A stretch of DNA of 64,000 nt, taken from positions 102,094,467-102,158,466 of the forward strand of contig CM041084.1 in the NCBI GenBank assembly GCA_023079485.1, read 5' to 3'. The position numbers and the translations under genes were made by a program. The notes under the pieces are model-generated. The model searched no databases. It saw nothing but the letters and a program-made list of their open reading frames with translations, and had not been told where the DNA came from. The stretch's first letter is position 1. The number at the start of each line of letters is the position of its first letter. Source of the DNA: Archilochus colubris (Eukaryota > Chordata > Aves > Apodiformes > Trochilidae). Positions 23,101 through 35,100 of the stretch are shown here, piece by piece.

Positions 23101-26100
23101 ACTCTATGTGTACTACTATAGCAGCTATGATGCCTTGACAGTGCCAAAAAATTATGGCTGCAGTGGTATGTCCACACAGAATATGGAAAAAGGATTGAAC
23201 CCCCCAAGAATCATTCTTTGCATTTCACCTCTGTGGAAAGCCCAGGGAGCATGCTGCAAGAAAATTCTTAATAATTTTCTTGAAAACATTTGAAAGCAAA
23301 GTCATCATACAAGCATCACAAAATTGAATTTTCTATTTATAAAGATCTTTTGTGATATACAGTAATATGCTTTTTTTGTATAACAAATGAGGACATGGTT
23401 ACATAGCCATAGTTATCTCCTTTCCCCCTTTGGTAGTGCTATTATCAGTGTCACAGCCATAAGTCAGTAACTGATGGTCTGTGGGTATGACTTCCACTAA
23501 TCTTTATAGTGGAGATATGAAACCACAGCAGCATAATGATGTCACAGTTTTAGCCAATAACCAAGTGACAGATGCTCACTCCCCCCCTACCCTCCCAGAG
23601 GAACATAAAAAGGGGAATAAGTGAGAGAAACTTTAAGGTTGGAAAAAACCTAGAATAGGTTTAATAACATAGTAGTAATGATGTACTAGTAATGAAGTAG
23701 TAATGATGATGGTGAACTACAAATATATAAAAATATTTAAATATGGAACCCACACTCCTTAGTTACTAATCAGAAAAGTCTCAAAATGGACTCAGCAGAA
23801 GAGGGAAGTGCCTGTGTTCAGGGTCCTGAGGACAGTCCACAAAAGTCTTGGAGTAGCCAAGCTGGTCCTAGTCTGGGAGGCAGGACCTGTCCTGGTGAGC
23901 AATGTTCTTCTCCAGCAAGAAAATAAGATGCAGGAACATCAGCTGCAGCACAGGTATCAATGACAAAGCAAACAAACTTCAATCCAGCCAGCACACCACC
24001 CAAAGAGGCCAAAAGAAGACTCTCCTAGGAGCCATTTTATGCTGAGCATGACAGGAAGGAATACCTTGATTGGTCCATTTGGACCACCTGCTCCATCACC
24101 TCCTCCCCATAAGCATGGCTATTCCCACCTTATGACTGCTACACTCACAGACTGCCTGTGGGGTTCAATAAGGTCTCAGGTTGGTATTGCTGTAGGCAAT
24201 TTTTCTTCTGACTCTCTCAAACCAGGACAAATCCTTAAACTGAAAATGTGTATGGCATAGTTATACAGAGGTACTGAAAATGTTCTCAACTTTGGACAGT
24301 GAAATATTCAGTGATTCTCCAGTATCCTTTCATGATTCTGCTTTCAATACATATGTGACTGCAATAGCAGAAATGTGTTATGAAAGACTGTTGGCCACTG
24401 TACATGGTTAATTTGATAGAAAGTAGAAATTTAATATGTTCTAAACATTTTTCCAATGGGATCCTGCTTTTTGACAATTCTTTTAGAGCAGTGAATATCA
24501 GTGGGATCACAGACACAGAAGAAGAAAGAATTAAAGAAAGTGCTGCATATGTTGCCAAGAGGAATCTTTTTGCTACAGGTGAAGGAATTAGTGTCAGCAA
24601 AGTGGCCACTTCTTCAACTTCTGAAGAGGAGTATCATGAAAAAAAATCAAGGAAAGTAGCGATCCGGGAGTCTGCTGAACGTGTGGCTCTGCAGAAAACG
24701 GTAAAAGAAATAAAGACCTAGGCTGTAAACAGCATGGGTCTTGTTTTGTTTGGTGTTAGTTAGGATTTGTTGGGATAGTTACGATATGTTATGTCCAGAT
24801 TGGCAGAATGTATCAAGTAAAAATATGTTTCATTTAATTAATTAATATTCTAAGCAAAAGAATTGGTGATTTGCTTATAAAATATACTCAAGACACTAGG
24901 TTGGAGGGGGTGTAAACACCTCTTAAGGACAAGGAGAACATTCAACATAATCTGAAAAACTGAGAAACAGTGAAGGTGAAATTTGATAACCACCAAAGGA
25001 AATCACTACACACAGAAGAAAAAGAATAAGTAAACGAAGAACGCTTGGCTAGGTAGAGGTACTGGAGGATCTGGGAGTTACACCAGGTCATAAATCTAAT
25101 GTCAGTCAATTTAATGACTGTCACTGTTATATAGAAATGTATGCAATTCTAGAGCGTATTAACAAATGTATTGTAATTAAAATCCAGGGTGTAATTATTT
25201 TGTTGTGTTGGAGACTGTTGGACCTCTGATAATGAGTAGTCACTGTTTATGAGTGTTGAGGACAAGTAGAACCTTTCCAGAGCTGGGAAACAACAATCAT
25301 AAGGAAAATTGGTGTTGCACAGTTTATAAAAAAATGGAGAATTCTGAAAACTGCCTTCTATTGATAACCTTAATCCAGGGAACAGTAACTCTCCAGGTAT
25401 GTGAAAGTTCAGATAGAAAATAAATAGTTTAGTTTTAAGAAAGCGAGATTTGAAGTATATTAGGAATTTTTTTTCCAGTTCTGTTGATAACCAAGCAGTT
25501 GAAACAGTTACTCTGGGATGATGAGAGATCCCATCAGCAGGGAAGGTTTGAAAGCAGTCTGTCAGAGATGATCCAGGCACACATAATTTCACATTAGACA
25601 AATGTACAGAAGACGTCTGACTTTCAGACCTTTTTCACCTTTCACTTTGTATTAAGATAAATAAATAAAGGTGGGAAATAGTTTTACTTACAATAGCCTT
25701 AAGGGGAAAAAGTCAGTAAAATCAAAGAAAAACTACTTGAAGGTGAAAACTTTGTTTTCTGTGTCCAGGTAAGATAAGTACATTAGGTATTTCTATTTGG
25801 ATTTTTAAATAAAAATTGCAAACCTTTCTACTGCTCTTACAAAAATTATGTTGTTAATAATTGTTAATCTTGTATGTTAATAGGTTGCAGCTATAACTGC
25901 TGGAGTTTATAATCAAATGTTTCTTTTCCAGATAGAAGAGACTCAGGCATTCCACAAAAAAATGAATCAAGATAAACTTTTACATGCTCCTGAGTTTGTT
26001 ATTGAGCTTCGTTCTCACACTGTCTGGGAAAAGCAAAATGTGAAATTTCGTTGCTCTGTGGCTGGCTGGCCAGCACCCCGTGTTACTTGGTAAGTTTGAA

Positions 26101-29100
26101 CCTCTATTAGTGAACATCATCACATAACCAGTATGTGAAGTTATCTCAGTGAATGTACTCTTTTTTTCAGGAAAGATTTAAGTTCAATTAAAAAAAATTA
26201 CGTAGAGAGGCCTGTCAAACACCTTCCAAGTCACCTTTTACAAAAAAACCAAAAAAACCACAACAAAAAAAAATTAAAAGGCAAAATAAAACTTTCTGTA
26301 ACAACAATACAAAGATTTTTTTTCTTTCATAGAGACACCCAATATTTTCTTTCTGCCTACAGATCAAGGCAGAATAACAGTTTAATTTACTGTCAGTATT
26401 ATCCTTAAAAAAATGTTTTCTGAGTACTTTGTTTAGTCTACAAATGCCATTAATCTCCCCGAAACACTAAAGAATGATTTGGTAAAGAACAAGCTGTGTG
26501 GCTGCTGAGCAGCTACAGTGCAGAATCTCCATGAAAATGAAATCTGGTGATGCAGGGTGTTCATATCAGACACAGCAAAATCATTTGAGGTCAAAGGCTG
26601 CAAACAGATTCAGGATCAGCCAAATCTTCTGAAAGCTTTGGAGTCTGTTGGAAACTTTCTATTCACTTGAATGATCTTTGAACCAAATCTTTACTGTAAG
26701 ATTCCAAAATGTACTCTTGGTCTTAGCTAAAAGTCTAATTTGACTCCTGAGTTAAAGTTTACCCTGAATGGAACTGAGTTTAATAATGACTTGAGAAGTT
26801 TTACTATCTCACCATCTCTTAAAATGATCTTTATTACCTGTTCCATACTATACAGTTACCAACAAGTTGTGAAGGTAATAGGTAATAATTCTTTTCACTC
26901 ATAAAATGAGATATTATGCTCACTATTGACTTAAAAAAATTCTTCTAGAATGTGTATATAAAATATACAAATGTGTTTATGAAAGGAACAAGAAATAAGC
27001 CTGTGTTCAGCATTAACTAGGAATAAGCTCTGTGGGGATTGTATTTGTGCAGACAGCAGAAAATATCTACTATAGCATGATGTTAAGTAGTACTCCTATT
27101 TTAGAATTTACTTCTTGATTTCTTGATGGACTCTGATCATTTTAGATGTAAAACACTTAATCTGAGGGAAATCAAGAAACAGTGCTATTAAGCAGGGCAT
27201 TACCAGGACAGATTCCCATGAAGTGACTCTGTCTCTCTCCTTGGACAAAGACAACTGATAGCCAGGCTCTGCAGGAACACATTTTTCCTCTCTTGTAAGG
27301 TTAGCAAGTACCCTGTTTTGACATTCCTCCCAGTGAGGATTCCAGACAAACCCTTTGAGTCTGGTCTCAGCTGGACATAAGGAATGCAAGGTAGCTGACA
27401 GCTACCCTTATGGCTGTAGTCCAGCTCTGTAACCTGAGTCCTAACCAGGAACACGAGAGCTGAGACATTTTCACTTTGCTTGAGATTTTATCCCAAAAAC
27501 CTGACACGGTTAAAGCAAACCTTCAGCTGTCTGCCTCTGCTCTCACTGTGAACCAGCCTTTCATCTAAATGCTAAATGTGGATCATAGAAATTAATACAG
27601 CACTTCACTGTGCAGCTGAATTCCAATGGGATTTCAGCTCGCCACAGGCTACTAATGGAGTTCACAGACATTTTAGCATGTGTCTTAGCTCTGAGATATA
27701 GTATAGGGCTGACCTGGATCTGTCAACTCTCATTCAGCATTTCTAATAAATTGTCATTTGTGTATTCCAAACAGTCACTCTTTGTATAAGCAATGGAGAC
27801 TTTTCAGTGCTGTACATGATAAATTATAAGGTTTCGTGATCTTTCTCTAAAGAAAACTTTACTGTGTGATGCAGCTGTTCTGAATGCCTTGGAAAAAGCA
27901 TATGGAAAACCCAGGACATTTGAAACCAGTAGCAGAAAGCATAAACTATCAGTACATAATGACAGTGGGAGATTGCAGTCCAACATTAGCTAATGACTTG
28001 GCTGTTCTGGAATTTGCATTTCCAGAAATAACAAGTGGTCCTGCTAACACAGGATCCCTACTCTTTCCATAGGTTTATATAAATAAGCAAAAATTGAATA
28101 GGTTACTTTTTCTCCAACCTGCTAATGAAGATGAGAGGTGAAAGCCTTCTCACTGCTGCTTGACTCAGGTTGTGTCTGCAGGGCACTATATGCTACTGAA
28201 CTCCCACATTGCCAGAGGGATCCAAGAGTCACCCAAGCCCTTGGAGAAAAGCTAAAGAGGTCAGAGTCACATCCCATTTCAAAGGAATTCATGTTCCCTG
28301 GAAAATATTAGGAACTGAGGGCATTATTCTCTTTTCTATTACTGACTTGTTTGGTTAAGTGAGGCATGCCTTTGACAGCAGAGCAGTTCCTTTTCCTGAT
28401 TAAAATCGTCTGAGAAACTGACCTTTAAAATAAAACAAAGAAGCAAACCACTTTGGTTCCATGTCTGTTATGACTTATGAAGAAAAATGTTTATTTAAGC
28501 CACATCAAAGTAAGAGATGAAGATACTTCTATCTGTCATAATTTGTATTTCCACTTCCCTTATATAGACATCTTATGGAGCACAAGGAGCACAATGTCCT
28601 CTGCTAAAGGAGGACATTTTCTTAGAGAACATTATTTCTTTATAGACCTCACACCAATCCCAAATGTATTGAACACAATTCAGTGTTAATTTTATTTTAA
28701 TTTTAATTTTATTAGAGTCTTATTGACAGTTTGTTCCATATCAACAGAGTTCACTTAAGACAGGATTCACCCAAACATTTAGTGGGTTACACCATATATT
28801 GTTCAGAATGAGTGACTTTTTAAACAGTGGCTGGTGAGGAAGAATCTAATGTGAAGCACTGAACTTTTCTTCCCTGGTTCTCATGCTGTTTATATAAATT
28901 CTGAAATTAGCAGTGCCAGCTCACTACTGGGCAGTACTGGTTCATTTCTTCAAGTTACTGGGGATTTTATACAGTATTTTTGACAGTAAACTTTTCCTAC
29001 CTGAATATATTCCTGTGCCAGAAAACACTCATAGGGTATACTTGTAAAGGCAGAGGAATCTTTGGTAGTACAGTTCTTGCCAGATCCCTCTCTGAAATGC

Positions 29101-32100
29101 ACTTTACCATCAAGTTTTTTGGTTTTTTTTACCAGTCTAATTGTATTTGCATCAGGATTTCTGCAAACCTAGCTATGAAAGTAACAAACAAACAAAAAAA
29201 CTAAACAAACTTAATTTTCTACATTTTTTTTTTTTTTTGTGAATATGCAGGTTTTAAAGGCAAATTAAATATGCAAACCAAATGTATATGATACCAGTTA
29301 GGTAAGGATGCTTGTTTCCAGTGTTTGCAATTCACAAAACCCTGAGGTTTTGCTCACATGACTCCTCAATTCCTTTACAAACAGTAACATGAAATTCATG
29401 GTAATATAAGTTGGCTTTCACTGTGTTCAGTACTACTTTCTCCCTTTAAAGGCAATAGAATTAAACTGAGGCAGGTCAAAGTAAAAGAGAGATTAAGCTT
29501 CTCAATAATGCTTTTTCCAGAAAATTAGACTCCTGTTTATCTAAGAAAAACATGCAGAAACTTATGTTCTGTTTCAAACACCAAGCACTTGACCTTTTAA
29601 TATATTTTATTTTTCACTTGGGTTTGTGGCATACTGTTTCTTTGCTTTTCCATAGGTACAAAAACAACGTGCCCATCAATGACCAGACTCCCCCTGGCAA
29701 GTATATCATTGAAAGTCGATATGGGCTGCACTCACTGGAGATTAACGAGTAAGGGAATAATGGATAATTTAACAAATAGATTATGCTGAAAGGTTGATAT
29801 ATATTGAGACCTGTAAAATATGAACATATCTCTTGGGCATGGAAGAGATATCAAATTTGTACAGCTCAAGTGAATGTTGTCTACTAAATGTTGAAGCAAT
29901 ACTTTTTTTTCTCAATGAAGGCTACGCAATTTACTTAAGTGAGTACTTTATCTCAATAATTATTCTATTTATGGATGAGTCAAAAACATGCGGAATATTT
30001 CTGATAACTTTTTCCACTTGTTTGCCGCATGAGTACAATTAAATATGAGAAAAATCTAGTTCAGGGTTAAAATATGTGTGTTAACTGGTTTTTTTTTCAA
30101 ATATTGCAAAGTTCCTGGATCCTACTGAAATGAGAAACAAAACTCAGATGTCTTCACTTATACACAAGAAAGATCTTAATCAGTACTCATCCTCCGAATG
30201 GGAAATCACTACAGTCACTTTGCATTAGAAAAACATTGAAGTCACAAGAACTAATCACCTAATTTGACAATCAACAGCAATCTAGATTAGACACTTTAGA
30301 TTCTAGTAGGTGCCCTTGGAATGTATTTTTATGAAATCAACGATTTCTACAGCTTCAACATTAGACATTGCTGATTAAGTGACAGCAAGCTAGAGATAAC
30401 TTAGATAAATATTTTTCCTTTGTATTTTCTAACAGTTTTTCCTTTGTATTTTCTATTTCAAATCTGCAAGTGGTATTTGAAAAGAAACATGTATTCCAAA
30501 CACTGGATTTTTAACATTACAAAAAATTTACTGTCTACAATCAGTTCAGTGTCTTCCAAGATTTTTTCTTGTTTATAGATTTTATGCAGATTTCTGAGGG
30601 GTGTTTTTAAAATCTAAAACAGAGGAGAGGGTGTGCCAATGAGGTAAATGGGTACCATGACTAATAATTTCTGTAATTTTAGATGTGACTTTGATGACAT
30701 TGCTCAGTATCGGGCCTCTGCTATGAATGTTAAAGGAGAAGTTTCGGCTTACGCTTCCCTTGTGGTAAAGAGTAGGTTTGCAAAGTATTTTCTTCTTTTC
30801 AAATTTTTTTTTAAGATGCATATTGTCAAGTTCACCTCTAGTTGACAGTGACTGGAGATGCTCTTTTTTTGTCTAGGGTACAAACCAGATATTGATCCAA
30901 GTCTTTTGCATGCTGGAAGTGTTTCCATGCCTCTGGGCCGTAAGTTGCAATATATGTTTGTTTGACACATCCGTTTACAATTGTGACATCATGACACATG
31001 ACTAAGCAGAATATTTTGTAACATTATTTAAAAAAGAAGTAGGTCTGATTTACAAAGTACTGAGCTCTACAATTTCAGATGGTATTAGCCTCACCCGTAG
31101 GGGAAAATGGTTTTGTCTTCTATGTCTATGTCTATTTGCTTATACAAGAAAACATCTTTATAATATCGCCCGTAGCTGATGAAAAAAACCAGTCAGAGAG
31201 AGACACTTCATCACTTGCAATAAAACATGGTTTGGAAAAAAGCTAAGCAGTGCATGTTCATAAGTAGAGTTGCTGACTTAATCATTCTTGTCTGCTGCTG
31301 TGTGATACATTGTGTTGCTAAAATACGTGGAAAAGATGAAGTCACCAGAGTCCAATTTGAATATTTTGGATGTATCAAGGTATGAACTGTAATCTGTTCT
31401 ACCTGAGGCCCTCACAATTTTAAGTGATTTACAGTATTGCATAGATACTTCTATGATAAGAACTGTTAAGACAATCCACCCCCATATTTGATGTGTGTGA
31501 AGTGCCCTTGGGCTCCTGTGTGTGGAAGCCTTGACCAAGGAGACTCATGGAAATTTCTTTTATTGTAGCAGCACAGATACAATCAGGAGTATGCTGCAAA
31601 GGCATATGAGATGCCATTTATACACTGAAGCTCTGAAATAATAGAAACAAGATTATGTACCACATTACAAAATGCAAGGCCAGGAGTTTCCAGTATAATT
31701 TGAGACTTATCAATTGGTAATGGAAGATGGTGGCCTGCATATATTCAGGATCACAGAAAGACTATGATCTACCAGTGCGGGGCAGTTGTGGAAAAGGAAA
31801 ATCTGACCCTAGGTTTTATCAGCTGAGCTGTTTTCAAAAGAAATATGGAAGCCCCTGTGCTGTGTATGTGCAGCAGAAGTATAAGGCACTTAGTGTATTC
31901 TGTCTGGAATACTGCATAACTCAGGTCACACATCAGAAAAAGGTCAATTCAGGAGCAGGCTACTTCAGTGCCTGTGGGAATGAAGAGCTCATTGTATAAT
32001 AACTCCACACACACACCCCCCAAAGACTTATTTATGTTGTAAAAATGAAGGTTGAGCAGACACATGACTGCCCTGAGATGGAGCAAGAAGTTTAAACAGG

Positions 32101-35100
32101 GAAATAAAAGAGCCATATAAGCTAAAGATCAGCTTGGCCTGAATAAATCATTAATCATAATTAAAATTCTGTTTAAGTTATAAAACAAACCTTATGATAA
32201 AATGATAAAATGCTGGATCTGAAATTTTGGAAATTCTGGAATGAAATTCTGCAGGAGCATCTCCCTGATGAACAGAGCTAGGTTCAAGGTTTCAAGGCCA
32301 GATTGGATGGGGCCTTAAGAAACCTGATCTAGTGGTAGGTGTCCCTGCCTGTGGCAGGGGGGTTGGAACTAGATGATTAGGTTCCTCCCAAGCCTAGCTA
32401 TTCTATGATTCTGTGGTCTATCTGTAAGAACTAGAGTTGTATCAATAAAGAAATAGTTGGTTCTCTGTGATAATTGCAACTTGGATTATTTGTCACTGCA
32501 GTTACCTCTGAACATGATGCCTGAATATATATTGTTTCTATTTATATTTTAAAGTTTAAGCTTGTATTAGTAATCGTGCTCTACTCCTTTCATCACAAAA
32601 GGAAAGAAAAAAGTATACAAACAGGTGTTTTTTTTACCTTACACAGTTGGCGTTAGCCCTCATGGCTATGCTTCCAAGTTTGAGATCAGCTTTGTTGACA
32701 CTTTTGATGTTGCCTTTGGGAGAGAAGGTGAGACAATGAGTCTGGGCTGCAAAGTTGTAATCACTCCTGATATCAAGCTCTTCAAACCAGACATCGAGTG
32801 GTACAGAAATGGTGAGAATGTTTGACATGAAGAAATATAACCTTTTTTCAGGTTTCCAAACAGTAATATTTTCTCAATTAAAAGTTTTTCAAAATTTAGC
32901 ATTTTGGAATGGAACCACAGTGAGAAACAGACAAAGCACTGTGAAAACATCTTGTTTTTTCCTTTCTAAAAAAGAAATTTAAATTAGAATCCTTTTGATC
33001 AACTCCATCATCTGTGTGGCCGTTCTATGTAGCCCACGCAGCTTTTGCTATTTACTTGTACACCAAGAAGTTTCTTAAGTAGTGGTACAAATGTGTTGTG
33101 CTGTTGCTCTCTGATGTTACAATTTCAAAATTAAGACAAAATGGTCATGAGAGCAGAATTTAGCTGTAATTACAGCAGAATTAGCTGGAATTTATTATTG
33201 TCTTCAAAGACTGAAAGTTGCATAATAAGAACTGCCTCCTGTGTATTTCTAATCTATTTTCCACATTCAGAATCTGTTTCTCAGTAGATCCAACCAGTTC
33301 TAATCATTAAATTCTCTCCTTTCTAGGTGTACTTATTACACCATCCAAGTGGGTCCAGATGCATTGGAGTGGGGAACAAGCTTCATTAACTCTGACTCAT
33401 GCCAACAAGGAAGATGAAGGTCTTTACACTCTACGAGTGGTGATGGGAGAGTACTTTGAAGAGTTCAGTAATTATGTCTTTGTTCGAGGTAGGACATCGT
33501 TTTGTGAACAAAACTCCCCAGAGAAATTTGGAAAAAGCTGTCGAAACCAGTCTCAGACATTTTAGGTCCTTTTTTTCCAATAAAAAGAGAATAATAATTT
33601 TCTATTAGGAGATTCTATCTTCCAGTTGTTATCTTTGGAATAACTGAGTGCATACCCCAAAGCTTTGGTGTCATGTGCTAGAAGACTTCTAAGCCACATT
33701 GGCATTCTGAGGAGGAAATTTAGGTGGTGATGTAGCTTCACTACTCTTTTGCAGTTTCAGCCTATAAACAGTACCGAGATCATAAAGAGGAAAAAATCTC
33801 TTTAATAATGTCAAAATGCATTTTCATAGCTGTCTTGCTGTAGCTAAACTGTGCTGTTTTGATCAATATTTTGTGTGCTATTAGAGAGTCTCTCTCTAAT
33901 GCACAATGCAGGAAAAAATGCAGGAGAAGGGAAACAAAAATGTTGACACCTGAGGAAGAATAATCTCATGCACCAAGACAGGCTGGGGGTTGGCTGGCTG
34001 AAAAGCCACTTTTTAGAAGACTCAACAGGTCCTGGTGGACACTGAGGTGAACATGAGACAGTAAAGTGTCCTTGTCACAGAGGACAGTGGCATCCTGGGC
34101 TGCATTAGGAAGAGCATTGCCAGCAGATTGATGAGGTGGTCTTTTCTCCTCTACTAAGTGCTGGTGAGAGATTCATCTGTAGTGCTGAGTCCAGTCCTGA
34201 GATCTTCAGTACAAGAGAGACATGGACTGACTACAGTCAGTATCAAAGGGTTGTGATGGTGAACTAGGGCTTGGAGCACCTTGTAAATGAGGGAGAGATG
34301 AGATATAGCGTTGTTCAGTCTGGAGAAGAGAGGGCTTAGAGGAAGTATATCCATGTGTATAAATACCTGGTGAAGAGGACTAAAGAGGCTGTGGAGGGCC
34401 TTTTTACAAGGGTGTGTAGCTGTAGGACATGGGATAATGGCTTTAAGCTGGAATAGGGTAGATTTAATATTAGGAAGATATCTTCTGTGAGGGTGGTGAC
34501 ACAGTGGCACAGGTTGCCTTGAGAAGCTGTGGATGCCCCCTCCCTGGAAGCATTCAAGGCAAAGTTGGACAGGGCTTTGAGGAACCTGGTCTAGTGGGAG
34601 GTGACCCTGCTCATGCAAGGGGATTGAAACTGGGTGATCTCTAAGGTCCCTTCCAGCCCAAATCATTCTAGGAGTCTATGATTCTTTTCAGTGGTGCCCA
34701 CTTCCAGGAATAGAGGCAATTGATACAAATTAAAATAAACACAGGAAATTCATTTAAACATAAGAATTTTTTTTTCCTGTAACAGTATTTGAACACTCAA
34801 ACAGGTTACCCAGACAGGCTGTGGATTCTCCATACTTGGAGATATCCAAAAGCTGAATTGACATGGTCCCAGGCAACCAGCTCTATCTGACCCTGCTATG
34901 AGCCAGGGACTGGACTAGGCAATCTCAGGAGTTGTCTGCCAATCTCAACCATTCTCTGATTCTCTAAAGCAAAGCAACAAACTGTAGAATTAAAATGTAA
35001 TTTCTCTAGGTGTTGTTTGCTTCTGCCATGAAAAACTTTCTTGAATTTCTATTAGGGAAATGTTTCTTTAAAAGAAGCCATGGCTATCAGGTTGCCTGCT

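Larger units (their letters stand above)
19510..24486 (+). other. MYOM1: MYOM1 intron c2 (5.0 kb)
   Basis: Contains a CR1 tail at 21121-21243, a pyrimidine-rich tract at about 20938-20980 and a degenerate AGTAATGAT repeat at 23671-23710. A TATA/CArG-like string lies near 23604. No extra exon is supported. Confidence 0.85.

Noticed and set aside
24492..24700. Alternative acceptor for exon c3 at AG 24490-24491
   Set aside because: It gives the wrong phase after exon c2 and destroys the conserved SGITDTEEE reading.
25149..25601. 150-codon minus-strand ORF in intron c3
   Set aside because: No family resemblance and no promoter or splice context; likely chance.
34154..34666. 170-codon minus-strand ORF, the longest in the window
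   Set aside because: It lies entirely inside a plus-strand CR1 and is the antisense of that element.
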